A stretch of 8,466 nucleotides of DNA from Thermoleophilaceae bacterium (GCA_013812065.1 JACCUC010000233.1:1-8466); one strand, 5' to 3'. Counted from the first letter of the stretch, positions 1 to 6,827 are shown. Numbers and translations are program-made. Notes: a model not told the origin generated them from the letters alone.

Positions 1-490
1 CGTCGGCGTCGAGCCGCGCCGCCGCCGTGACGATGCCCTCGACGAGGCGCTCGCGCGGGAGCTCGCGGCCGATCACCCCGGTGGATGCGAGCCCGACGCG
101 CTCGGCGGGGAGCTCGAGCAGGTCCGCGGCGGCGGCCTGCGACTCGCGCGCGGTCACGAGGCCGCGCTCGCCGTCGGAGACGTTGGCGTTGCCGGAGTTG
201 ACGACGACCGCGCGCAGGCGGTCGAGCGCCGCCTCGGCACAGACGGCCACGGGCGCGGCGACCAGCGCGTTGCGGGTGAAGCGGGCGGACGAGGTCGTCG
301 AGGGAGCGTCGGAGACGAGCAGGCCGACGTCGAGGGAGCGGTGCTTGATGCCGGCGGCGACGCCCGCGGCCCGGAAGCCTGCCGGCAAGGCGGTCGGCTC
401 GAGCTCGCGGGCGTGCGCGGGACGCTCGACCCAGCGGGAGCGGAAGAAGCCGGCCGGCGGACTGGTGGGCGGCGCGGGCGCCCCGCTCAC
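1..490 (-). CDS. argJ: ArgJ, bifunctional glutamate N-acetyltransferase/ornithine acetyltransferase (N-terminal part, cut by window edge)
   Basis: ArgJ moves the acetyl group from N-acetylornithine to glutamate (and in bifunctional forms from acetyl-CoA), closing the acetyl cycle of ornithine/arginine synthesis in the cytoplasm. The visible 163 residues carry family hallmarks: GFRAAGVAAGIK at 38-49, NSGNAN at 98-103 and ASTGVIG at 135-141. The Ala-Thr self-cleavage site that creates the active-site threonine lies further on, outside the window, so activity cannot be judged. I chose the GTG at 490-488 because a very strong Shine-Dalgarno (GGAGGAGG, 505-498) sits 7 bases before it. It shares GTGA with the argC stop (4-base overlap), so it should be translationally coupled to argC. 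About 30 residues precede the usual family start, a Pro/Ala/Arg-rich extension. The only nearby alternative is a TTG at about residue 36 with no comparable ribosome site. Family assignment is firm; whether it is mono- or bifunctional is unknown. Confidence 0.93.
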   Translation of the reverse strand, partial: MSGAPAPPTSPPAGFFRSRWVERPAHARELEPTALPAGFRAAGVAAGIKHRSLDVGLLVSDAPSTTSSARFTRNALVAAPVAVCAEAALDRLRAVVVNSGNANVSDGERGLVTARESQAAAADLLELPAERVGLASTGVIGRELPRERLVEGIVTAAARLDAD

Positions 491-1536
491 GAGGGAACCT
501 CCTCCGTGCGCGCGGCGCGAACCGGGGCCGGCGTGCCCGTGGTAGCGACCGCACCGAGCCCCTCCTCCTCGCGAAGGCCGAGCATCAGGTTCAGGTCCTG
601 AACGGCCTGGGAGGCCGCCCCCTTCCAGAGGTTGTCGATGGCCGCAAAGGCGAGCACGCGGCCCGTGGCGGGCTCGACGGTGGCGCAGACGCGGCACAGG
701 TTGGTTTCGCGGACGTCGCGCACGCCGGGCGGGCTCTCGACGAGCTCGACGAAGGGCTCGCCCGCGTAGGCGTCGAGGAAGAGCTCGCGGACGTCGGCGG
801 CGGAGAGGGCATGCTTCGGAGTCACGTAGCACGAGGCGAGCAGGCCCTGGTCGATCGGCAGCAGGTGCGGGGTGAACGTGACCGGGAAACCACGGCCTGC
901 GAGCTCCTGGTCGAGCTCGGCGCGGTGGCGGTGCCCCTCGACCTTGTAGGCGTTGACGTTCTCGGCCACCGACACGAAATGCGTGGTGCCCGTGGCCTCG
1001 CGCCCGGCGCCCGAGACCCCCGACTTCGCGTCGACGACCGCGTCGGCGGCGACCTCCCGCAGCGGCCACAGCGCGAGCAATGCCGCCGTCGGGTAGCAAC
1101 CCGGTCCCGCCACGAGATCGGCGCCGCGAACGGCCTCGCGGTGTCCGATCTCGGGCAGGCCGTAGACCGAAGCGCCGAGCAGGGCAGGGGCGGCGTGCGG
1201 GCCGTAGGCGGCCTCGTAGCGGACGCGCTCGAGCCGGAAGTCGGCCGACAGGTCGACGACCTTGAGGCCGCGCTCGCGTAGCTGCGCAACGACCGGCGCG
1301 GCGGCCCCGTGCGGATAGGCCACGAGCGCTGCTTCCGCGCGCTCGGCCACGCGGTCGGCGTCGAAGGCCTCGAGCTCGAGGCTCACTCGATGACGCGGGT
1401 AGAGCTGGTCGAGGCGCAGGCCGGCGTCCGAGCGCGCGGTCACGGCGACGAGGTCGAGCGACGGGTGGCGCTCGACGATCGCGGCGCACAGGGCGCCCGC
1501 GAAGCCGGCGGCGCCGACGACGGCGACGCTAGGCAC
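487..1536 (-). CDS. argC: ArgC, N-acetyl-gamma-glutamyl-phosphate reductase
   Basis: ArgC reduces N-acetylglutamyl-phosphate to the semialdehyde with NADPH, the third step of ornithine/arginine synthesis (cytoplasmic). The 349-residue product matches the usual length. An N-terminal NAD(P)-binding loop, GAAGFAG, is at 8-14. The active-site cysteine is C147 in GPGCYPTAAL. The HRHRAE segment at 202-207 supplies the conserved histidine. HLLPIDQGLLAS at 224-235 and DNLWKGAASQAVQDLN at 301-316 are the dimer/active-site signatures. About 28 extra residues after LMLGL form a weakly conserved tail. The start is GTG at 1536, chosen because GGAGG (1549-1545) lies 8 bases ahead and the nucleotide-binding motif begins right after it; an upstream ATG (1665) would add non-homologous residues read from within pheT. 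It overlaps the pheT end by 8 bases and the argJ start by 4, indicating an operon. Confidence 0.96.
   Translation of the reverse strand: MPSVAVVGAAGFAGALCAAIVERHPSLDLVAVTARSDAGLRLDQLYPRHRVSLELEAFDADRVAERAEAALVAYPHGAAAPVVAQLRERGLKVVDLSADFRLERVRYEAAYGPHAAPALLGASVYGLPEIGHREAVRGADLVAGPGCYPTAALLALWPLREVAADAVVDAKSGVSGAGREATGTTHFVSVAENVNAYKVEGHRHRAELDQELAGRGFPVTFTPHLLPIDQGLLASCYVTPKHALSAADVRELFLDAYAGEPFVELVESPPGVRDVRETNLCRVCATVEPATGRVLAFAAIDNLWKGAASQAVQDLNLMLGLREEEGLGAVATTGTPAPVRAARTEEVPS
498..505 (-). promoter_or_regulatory. Ribosome binding site of argJ
   Basis: The minus strand reads GGAGGAGG, followed by 7 bases and then GTG. This near-ideal Shine-Dalgarno decides the argJ start at 490. It lies inside the last codons of argC, so argJ translation can reinitiate from ribosomes finishing argC. 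Confidence 0.75.
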
Positions 1537-4000
1537 GGAGCGCGCCTCCGATCTCGGCGAGGGCAGCCTCGATCTCGGAGCGCCGCGCCGCGACCTCCGC
1601 GTCGGTGAGCGTGCGGTCGGGAGCGCGGAACTCGAGGCGGAGCGCCAGCGACTTGCGCCCGGCACCGAGCTGCTCGCCTCGGTAGAGGTCGAAGATGCGG
1701 ACCGAGCGCAGCAGGTCGCCCGCGCCGGCGCGCACCGCGGCCTCGATCCGGGCGGCGCTGATGCCCTCGTCCACGACGATCGCGATGTCCTGCACCACCG
1801 CGGGGAAGCTCGTCAGGTCGCGATAGCCGTCCTGCCCGCGGTCGGGCTCGAGCTCGTCGATCGCGTCGGCGTCGAGCTCGAAGGCGGCGGCCGCAGGCAC
1901 TTCCCATTCGCGCGCGACAAGCGGGTGGAGCTCCCCGATCCAGCCGAGCTCGCGGCCGTCGGCGGCGCCGCGGACGGTCGCCGAGCGGCCGGGATGGAGG
2001 AACGGGCGCGCGCCCGGCTCGGCCCTCCACTCGACCCCGGCGATCGCGAGCAGCGCCTCGACCAGGCCCCTGGCGGCGTAGAAGTCGGCGACCCGGGCTT
2101 CGGCGCGCCACGTCGAAGGCGCCGCCTCGGTGAGAAGCCCGGCGAGGTGGTGGCGCTCCCGAGCGGGGAGGGCGCCGCGCGGCGCCGCTTCGGCCATCTG
2201 CACCGGGTCCGAGCCGTCGCCTCCTTCGCCGGCCCCGGCCGCCGCGTACACGTGCGCCGACTCGAACAGCCTCAGGCCCGGCCGGCCGTGCGCGGCGTTG
2301 TGTCGCGCGGCGTCGAGCAGGCCCGGCAGCAACAGTGGACGCATCACGCTCCCCTCTTCGCTCAGAGGGTTGCGGATGGCCAGCGCATCCGCCGGATCGA
2401 CCCGCAGCCGGTCGAGCGCCGACGGCGACGTGAAGCTGTAGGCGACGACCTCGCTCAGGCCTCGGTCGCGCAGCGCGTCCTCGAGGCGGCGGCGCAGCCG
2501 TTGGGCGGGCCTCAGGCGCCCTACCGCGCGCCGGCGCGCGGGCAGCGTGGCCGGGAGGCGGTCGAGCCCGTGAATCCGTGCGACCTCCTCGATCAGATCG
2601 GCCTCGCGCTGGACGTCGCCGTCGCGAGACGGCGGCACGACCGCCGCGAGCCGGCCCGACCCGTCTGGAGCGACCTCGAACCCAAGTCGCTCGAGCACCG
2701 TGTGGACCTCATCCTCGGGCATCGGCTCCCCGAGCAGCGAGCCGATCCGCCCGAGACGCAGCTTCACGCGGCGCGGCGCGACCGGCCGCGGATAGGCGTC
2801 GAGCGTCCCGGGCACGAGCCGCGCCCCGCACAGCTCGACCATCAGCCTGGCCGCGAGCCGCTGGCCGGCCATCGCAAGCTCGGGATGCAGCCCCTTCTCG
2901 AAGCGCGCCGATGCCTCGGTGCGCAGTCCGAGAGCGCGCGAGGTGCGCATGATGTTCGGACCGACCCAGGTGGCCGCCTCCATCAAGACACGCGTGGTCT
3001 TCGCGGAGACCTCCGAGACCTGGCCGCCCATGACCCCGGCGATCCCGCTCGGCCCCTCAGAATCACAGACCAGGGCCACATCGGAGGAGAAGCGGCGCTC
3101 GACCCCGTCGAGGGTGGTCATCGCCTCGTCCTCGCGCGCTCGCCGGACCACGATCCGGGAGCCGCGCACCTCGTCCAGGTCGAAGGCATGGAGGGGCTGG
3201 CCGCAGGTCAGCATGACGTAGTTGGTGATGTCCACCACGTTCGAGATCGGCCGCTGGCCGGCGGCCATGAGTCGTTGCTTGAGCCACGGCGGCGAGGGCC
3301 CGACCTCCACGTCCTCGAACACGCGCGCGGTGAAGCGCAGGCAGACCTCGGTATCGGCGATCTCGACGTGCGCGTGCTCCTCGGCCCGGTCGGCTCCGGC
3401 GGGCTCGACGTCGAACGCGGTCGGGTCCTCGGCGAGCGGAGCGCCGGTCACCGCGTGGACGTCGCGCGCCACCCCGTAGACCCCCATCGCGTCGGGCCGG
3501 TTCGGGGTGATCTCGACCTCGATCAGCTCGTCGGCGATGGCGAGTGCCTCGGCCAGCGGCGTCCCCGGAGGTAGCCCGTCCTCCTCGAGGACGAGGATGC
3601 CGCTGTGGTCGGTGCCGATCCCGAGCTCGTCCTCGGCCAGGATCATCCCGCTCGAGCGTACCCCGCGCAGCTTGGCCTCACCGAGCTCGGTGCCGTCGGG
3701 CATCACGGCGCCCGGCCGCGCGACCGCCACCGTCTGTCCCCCGGCCACGTTGGGCGCTCCGCACACGATCGTCCGCGGCTCGCCGCTGCCGTCGTCGACC
3801 CGGCACACCGACAGCCTGTCGGCGTTGGGATGGCGCTCGGCGTCGAGCACCCGCCCGATCACGAACGCCGAGGGGTCGCCGACCCCCGCCCGGTGCAGCC
3901 GCTCGACCTTGATTCCGGACATGGTGAGGACGTCGGCGATCTCCGCGGCGCTCAGCCCCGGGTCGCAGTACGAGCGCAGCCAGGCGACCGGGACCCTCAT
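1529..4000 (-). CDS. pheT: PheT, phenylalanyl-tRNA synthetase beta subunit
   Basis: The beta subunit pairs with PheS in the (alpha-beta)2 enzyme that charges tRNA-Phe. It carries tRNA recognition and the B3/B4 editing site that removes mischarged tyrosine. The 823 residues follow the full bacterial plan: an N-terminal helix (MRVPVAWLRSY) and EMAP/OB-type tRNA-binding domain at about 40-150 (HPNADRLSVC at 57-66, CGAPNV at 80-85); B3/B4 editing domain at about 210-390 (SNVVDITNYVML at 253-264, QPLHAFD at 268-274, LRTEASARFEKG at 359-370); B5 domain at about 405-480; catalytic-like core at about 485-700 (NPLSEEGSVMRP at 544-555, HPGRSA at 669-674, GWIGELHP at 686-693); and C-terminal FDX-ACB anticodon-binding domain at about 728-822 (SFPAVVQDIA, then LEFRAPDRTLTD). 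The start ATG at 4000 overlaps the pheS stop as ATGA, with GGAG about 11 bases upstream inside pheS. A longer in-frame upstream extension would lie wholly inside pheS and is not used. The stop at 1529 lies within argC. Confidence 0.97.
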   Translation of the reverse strand: MRVPVAWLRSYCDPGLSAAEIADVLTMSGIKVERLHRAGVGDPSAFVIGRVLDAERHPNADRLSVCRVDDGSGEPRTIVCGAPNVAGGQTVAVARPGAVMPDGTELGEAKLRGVRSSGMILAEDELGIGTDHSGILVLEEDGLPPGTPLAEALAIADELIEVEITPNRPDAMGVYGVARDVHAVTGAPLAEDPTAFDVEPAGADRAEEHAHVEIADTEVCLRFTARVFEDVEVGPSPPWLKQRLMAAGQRPISNVVDITNYVMLTCGQPLHAFDLDEVRGSRIVVRRAREDEAMTTLDGVERRFSSDVALVCDSEGPSGIAGVMGGQVSEVSAKTTRVLMEAATWVGPNIMRTSRALGLRTEASARFEKGLHPELAMAGQRLAARLMVELCGARLVPGTLDAYPRPVAPRRVKLRLGRIGSLLGEPMPEDEVHTVLERLGFEVAPDGSGRLAAVVPPSRDGDVQREADLIEEVARIHGLDRLPATLPARRRAVGRLRPAQRLRRRLEDALRDRGLSEVVAYSFTSPSALDRLRVDPADALAIRNPLSEEGSVMRPLLLPGLLDAARHNAAHGRPGLRLFESAHVYAAAGAGEGGDGSDPVQMAEAAPRGALPARERHHLAGLLTEAAPSTWRAEARVADFYAARGLVEALLAIAGVEWRAEPGARPFLHPGRSATVRGAADGRELGWIGELHPLVAREWEVPAAAAFELDADAIDELEPDRGQDGYRDLTSFPAVVQDIAIVVDEGISAARIEAAVRAGAGDLLRSVRIFDLYRGEQLGAGRKSLALRLEFRAPDRTLTDAEVAARRSEIEAALAEIGGALRA
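1545..1549 (-). promoter_or_regulatory. Ribosome binding site of argC
   Basis: GGAGG on the minus strand lies 8 bases before the GTG at 1536 and within the final codons of pheT. It fixes the argC start in preference to the in-frame ATG at 1665 and fits coupled translation after pheT. Confidence 0.7.
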
Positions 4001-5067
4001 GCGCCGAACTGCTCCAGCAGGCGGACATCGTTCTCCCAGAGCATCCGCAGGTCGGGCACCCCGTACTTGAGCATGGCGATCCGCTCGATGCCCATGCCGA
4101 AGGCGAAACCCTGGACGCGCTCGGGATCGTAGCCCGAGTCCTCGACGTAGCCGAGCACGTTGGGATCGACCATGCCCGCGCCGAGGATCTCGATCCACGC
4201 CTCCCCCTTGCAGGTCGGGCAGCGCTCGGACCCGACCGCGCCCGTCCCGTCGCAGACGAAGCACGAGACGTCGACCTCGACGCTCGGCTCGGTGAACGGG
4301 AAGTAGCCCGGCCGCAGCCGTACCTGGCGGCTCGGCCCGAACACCGCGCGCGCGAACTCGAGCAGCACGCCGCGCAGGTCGCCGAGGGTGATGTCCTCGT
4401 CGATCGCGAGTCCCTCGAGCTGGTGGAACATCGGCACGTGGGTGGCGTCGGGGGTGTCGGGGCGATAGACCCGGCCCGGAACGACGACGTAGATCGGAGG
4501 CCCCCCGGCCTCCATGGCGCGCACCTGCATCGGCGAGGTGTGAGTCCGCAGCAGGACCCGGTCGGAGAGGTAGAAGGTGTCCTGGGGCAGCCGCGCCGGG
4601 TGCGAGGGGGGATGGTTGAGCGCGGTGAAGTTGTAGTACTCGTACTCGACCTCGGGTCCCTCGAGCACGGTGAACCCGAGCCCCACGAAGACATCCTCGA
4701 GCTCGCGCCGGATCTCTGAGACGAGGTGCAGGTGGCCGGTGGGGAAGGCCGGATCGCCGAGCAGCGTGACGTCGACGCGATCCTGCTCGAGCCGGCGCTC
4801 GAGCTCGTCCGCCTCGAGCGAGGCCACGCGCTCGGCGATCATCTCCTCGAGCCGCACGCGCACGGCGTTGGCGGCCTGTCCCACCGCCCCGCGCTCCTCG
4901 GCGGGAAGGTCGCCGATCGAGCGCAGTGCGGCGGTCAGCTCCGACCGGCGGCCGAGATAGCGCACGCGCACGTCCTCGAGCTCCGAGGCCGCACCGGTGG
5001 CGGCCACCGCTGCCTCGGCCTCCGCCCCGAGCTCCTCGAGGCGGCGCTTGGCGGCGGGCTCAGCCAT
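3997..5067 (-). CDS. pheS: PheS, phenylalanyl-tRNA synthetase alpha subunit
   Basis: PheS is the catalytic class II subunit that activates phenylalanine and transfers it to tRNA-Phe. The 356 residues begin with a coiled-coil arm (about 1-90) that binds tRNA. The catalytic domain follows: FPTGHLHLVSEIRRELEDVF around 108-127 leads into motif 1, HTSPMQVR is at 176-183, motif 2 includes MFHQLEGLAID at 213-223, RPGYFPFTEPSVEVDV is at 252-267, and motif 3 GMGIERIAMLKYG is at 324-336. Between strands of the catalytic domain is a four-cysteine insert, C269-x2-C272-x10-C283-x2-C286, like the zinc-ribbon-type insert seen in some bacterial PheS. The start ATG at 5067 has AGGA at 5080-5077 (9-base spacing) and begins at the expected point; an ATG at 5097 would add ten unrelated residues. 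It overlaps the preceding methyltransferase by 8 bases and pheT by 4, leaving no room for a T-box leader. Confidence 0.97.
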   Translation of the reverse strand: MAEPAAKRRLEELGAEAEAAVAATGAASELEDVRVRYLGRRSELTAALRSIGDLPAEERGAVGQAANAVRVRLEEMIAERVASLEADELERRLEQDRVDVTLLGDPAFPTGHLHLVSEIRRELEDVFVGLGFTVLEGPEVEYEYYNFTALNHPPSHPARLPQDTFYLSDRVLLRTHTSPMQVRAMEAGGPPIYVVVPGRVYRPDTPDATHVPMFHQLEGLAIDEDITLGDLRGVLLEFARAVFGPSRQVRLRPGYFPFTEPSVEVDVSCFVCDGTGAVGSERCPTCKGEAWIEILGAGMVDPNVLGYVEDSGYDPERVQGFAFGMGIERIAMLKYGVPDLRMLWENDVRLLEQFGA

Positions 5068-5791
5068 GACGGGCCATCCTAGTCCCGGAGGCGGCAAGCA
5101 CCTCGCGCCGCCCGAGCTCGTACAGGGTCACGGTGGCCGCCATCGCGACGTTCAGGGAGTCGGGGCCGTCCGGGCGCAGGGGGATCTCGGCGCGGAGCGT
5201 GGCGCGCTCGCGCACCGCCCCCGGCAGACCCTCGCGCTCGGCCCCGAGGCAGACCGTCACCGGAGGCTCGAGCTCGGCGTCCTCGAGCTCGGCGATCGAC
5301 CGCCCGGCGCTGCGCTCGAGCGCGAGGAGGGTGCCCTCGAGCCGCTCGGGCTCGGCCCGCCCCGGCGGGCGCGCGAAGATCGACCCCATGCTCGCGCGCA
5401 CCGCCTTGGGACCGTAGGGGTCGGCGCAGCCCGGCCCGAGGATCACAGGGCCGTCGCACAGCGCGTGCGCGGAGCGGATCGCCGCGCCCACGTTTCCTGG
5501 GTCCCCGACGCCGTGCACGTACACCGAGAGCGCCCCGCCCGGCTCGGCGAACCGCTGCTCGAAGACCCCGACGACGCGCGTCCCCGACCCGAGCACGCTC
5601 ACCTCGGCGAGCAACGACGCCTCGACGTCGGCGCCCGCGACGAGCAGGACCTCCGGATCGATCCCCGCCGCCGCGGCCGCCTCCACCAGGTCCTCGCCCT
5701 CGGCCACGAACAGCCCTGTCCGCCGGCGCACCCGCGGGTCGCGGAGGCGGCGGATCAACTTGAGCTTGTCGTTGTCGGGTGAGGTGATCAT
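5060..5791 (-). CDS. TrmH/SpoU-family RNA 2'-O-methyltransferase (TsnR-like, probable 23S rRNA methylase)
   Basis: SPOUT-fold enzymes of this family use S-adenosylmethionine to methylate a ribose 2'-hydroxyl in rRNA or tRNA. The 243 residues show a short N-terminal substrate-binding domain (ITSPDNDKLKLIRRL at the start, GLFVAEGEDLVEAA at 26-39) and the three SpoU motifs: motif 1 DPGNVGAAIRSAH at 97-109 with N100 and catalytic R106; motif 2 LGAEREGLP at 182-190 with E185; motif 3 IPLRPDGPDSLNVAMAA at 203-219. All key residues are present, so it should be active. The target nucleotide cannot be read from sequence; the position before pheS matches the actinobacterial tsnR/spoU gene. The start ATG at 5791 matches the family start, though there is no clear Shine-Dalgarno. 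It begins only 18 bases beyond a terminator and overlaps pheS by 8 bases. Confidence 0.9.
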   Translation of the reverse strand: MITSPDNDKLKLIRRLRDPRVRRRTGLFVAEGEDLVEAAAAAGIDPEVLLVAGADVEASLLAEVSVLGSGTRVVGVFEQRFAEPGGALSVYVHGVGDPGNVGAAIRSAHALCDGPVILGPGCADPYGPKAVRASMGSIFARPPGRAEPERLEGTLLALERSAGRSIAELEDAELEPPVTVCLGAEREGLPGAVRERATLRAEIPLRPDGPDSLNVAMAATVTLYELGRREVLAASGTRMARHG

Positions 5792-5809
5792 GGTGAGGGT
5801 CCGGGAACG

Positions 5810-5835
5810 AAAAGGGGCGCCACAGCGGGCGCCCC
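5810..5835 (-). terminator. Intrinsic terminator after rplT
   Basis: On the minus strand a perfect 8-bp G+C stem, GGGGCGCC (5835-5828) pairing with GGCGCCCC (5821-5814), closes a 6-base loop and is followed at once by TTTT (5813-5810). This is a classic, if short-tailed, rho-independent terminator, about 30 bases after the rplT stop. It should end, or attenuate, the rpmI-rplT transcript before the methyltransferase gene. Confidence 0.8.
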
Positions 5836-5864
5836 GAGAGTCGAGCCGAGCTGCCCTGCGAGGG

Positions 5865-6224
5865 TCAGGCAGCGGCCGCCTCGCGGGCGCACTCGACGAA
5901 CCGTCGGAAGGTCTCGGCGTCGCGCACGGCGATGTCGGCCAGCATCTTGCGGTCGACCTCGATCTCGGCGAGCTTGAGCCCGTGCATGAACTGACCGTAG
6001 GTGAGTCCCTCACGGCGAGCGGCGGCGTTGATGCGGGTGATCCACAGCCGGCGGAAGTCGCGCTTGCGGTTGCGCCGGTCGCGGTAGGCGTAGGTGTCGG
6101 CCTTGAGCAGGGCCTCCTTGGCGCGCCGGTAGCTCTTGTGGGCCTCGCCGCGGTAGCCCTTGGCGCGGGCCAGGGTGGCGCGGCGCTTCTTGCGCGCGGC
6201 GACGGAGCGCTTGACGCGGCTCAT
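5865..6224 (-). CDS. rplT: Ribosomal protein L20
   Basis: L20 is a basic protein of the large subunit that binds 23S rRNA early in assembly; in E. coli and B. subtilis it also represses its own operon by binding leader mRNA. The 119-residue product has the standard length and motifs: a basic N-terminal tail (MSRVKRSVAARKKRR), AKGYRG at 21-26, RKRDFRRLWITRINAA at 53-68, and the C-terminal globular part with DRKMLADIA at 91-99. It starts at ATG 6224, overlapping the rpmI stop as ATGA, so the two are translationally coupled. A weak GAGAGG lies about 11 bases before the start. The gene is followed by the terminator at 5835-5810. Confidence 0.98.
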   Translation of the reverse strand: MSRVKRSVAARKKRRATLARAKGYRGEAHKSYRRAKEALLKADTYAYRDRRNRKRDFRRLWITRINAAARREGLTYGQFMHGLKLAEIEVDRKMLADIAVRDAETFRRFVECAREAAAA

Positions 6225-6415
6225 CGCCCGAGCAGCCTCTCGACCCGCGGCTCGTCCGCCTTGGAGACCACCAGGTCGTTAGAGAGCCGGCGCTGGCGCT
6301 TGGCGTTCTTCTTGACGCGGATGTGGCTCGTCATGCCGTGACGGCCGCGGAGCTTGCCGCCGGCGGTGACCTTGAAGCGCTTCTTCGCGCCGGAGTGGGA
6401 CTTCATCTTCGGCAT
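6221..6415 (-). CDS. rpmI: Ribosomal protein L35
   Basis: L35 is a small basic protein of the 50S subunit. The 64 residues begin with the characteristic MPKMKSHSGAKKRFKVTAGG and continue with GKLRGRHGMTSHIRVKK, matching family length and pattern throughout. There is no strong Shine-Dalgarno before ATG 6415 (only GAGCGG about 6 bases upstream). It is normally directly downstream of infC; here the two are separated by about 1.2 kb carrying an opposite-strand gene, so rpmI-rplT should need a promoter of its own in 6416-6827. I could not identify a convincing one by eye. Confidence 0.98.
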   Translation of the reverse strand: MPKMKSHSGAKKRFKVTAGGKLRGRHGMTSHIRVKKNAKRQRRLSNDLVVSKADEPRVERLLGR

Positions 6416-6517
6416 GGGAACCGCTCATTGAAGCACAGACGTGAGCGCCCTCCGGTCCTTGCGCGAACATCTCCCAGTCGGGCCGCGCCGCTTCCGGACA
6501 GGATCCACACGCGTGAG

Positions 6518-6550
6518 CTGGAGCGGTCGTCTCAAAGCCGACCGCTCCAG
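6518..6550. repeat. Perfect 12-bp inverted repeat with 9-base spacer
   Basis: CTGGAGCGGTCG (6518-6529) is repeated as its exact reverse complement CGACCGCTCCAG (6539-6550) around the spacer TCTCAAAGC. There is no T-run on either side, so it does not look like a simple intrinsic terminator. It lies about 100 bases upstream of rpmI, where it would form a stem-loop in any rpmI-rplT leader transcript. It could be an RNA control element, such as a ribosomal-protein binding site, or a DNA operator. Function is not shown by sequence. Confidence 0.75.
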
Positions 6551-6679
6551 ATGGCCTTCAAACGCCCGGAGCGGGCCGCTGGCCGAAGCGCCTAGCTGAG
6601 ACGTCACGCGCTCTCTTCGGTGCTCGAAGTAGGCCATTGGCCAAGCGTTCCTCCCTAGCCCGTCGAAGCCGCAACGACC

Positions 6680-6708
6680 TTGACAGCCACCGGCCGAATT
6701 GAGAAGAT
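6680..6708 (+). promoter_or_regulatory. Probable sigma-70-type promoter of the DUF5995 gene
   Basis: A consensus -35 TTGACA (6680-6685) is followed after 17 bases by GAAGAT (6703-6708), which keeps the conserved A2, A5 and T6 of a -10 box. In such G+C-rich DNA an exact TTGACA at correct spacing upstream of a rightward gene is suggestive. It implies a leader of roughly 110 bases before the GTG at 6828. Confidence 0.45.
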
Positions 6709-6827
6709 CGCCCGGGCGGAAGGTAGGTTCCGAACCCTTCTGTCCCTGCGAGACGCGGGTTGCCCTCCGCGCGCAGGTCGGCGCGCGAGTCGTCCACATC
6801 GGGGAGAGGCTCGGGAGAGAGAGCAGG

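Larger units (their letters stand above)
6416..6827. other. Divergent intergenic region between rpmI and the DUF5995 gene
   Basis: These 412 bases separate rpmI (leftward) from the DUF5995 gene (rightward). They hold a perfect 12-bp inverted repeat (6518-6550), a likely rightward promoter (6680-6708), an 8-bp TTGGCCAA palindrome (6637-6644), a small 5-bp hairpin (6615-6629), and purine-rich ribosome-site sequence just before 6828. G+C drops across it, from about 70% at 6481-6540 to about 65% at 6661-6720. I find no tRNA and no convincing coding sequence. One weak 70-codon leftward reading frame (6637-6425) is discussed under findings. Confidence 0.7.

Noticed and set aside
1367..1382. A perfect 16-bp palindrome, GCCTCGAGCTCGAGGC, in argC
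   Set aside because: It sits in codons for an alternating Leu/Glu stretch (GAG and CTC codons). CTCGAG/GAGCTC strings recur throughout the window because of codon preference, so it is most likely coincidental.
1925..3574. A 549-codon open frame on the plus strand opposite pheT
   Set aside because: It lies antisense to the well-supported pheT. Its product is Arg/Gly/Pro-rich without recognisable domains, as expected for the shadow of a G+C-rich gene.
5068..5097. Start of pheS at the upstream ATG (5097), adding ten residues
   Set aside because: The extra residues are Pro/Gly-rich and unlike PheS N-termini, while ATG 5067 has AGGA at good spacing and fits the family start.
6511..6560. The inverted repeat region as a possible tRNA or tRNA remnant
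   Set aside because: There is no TTCGAAT-type T-loop, no D-arm and no acceptor/CCA arrangement; only a simple hairpin is present.
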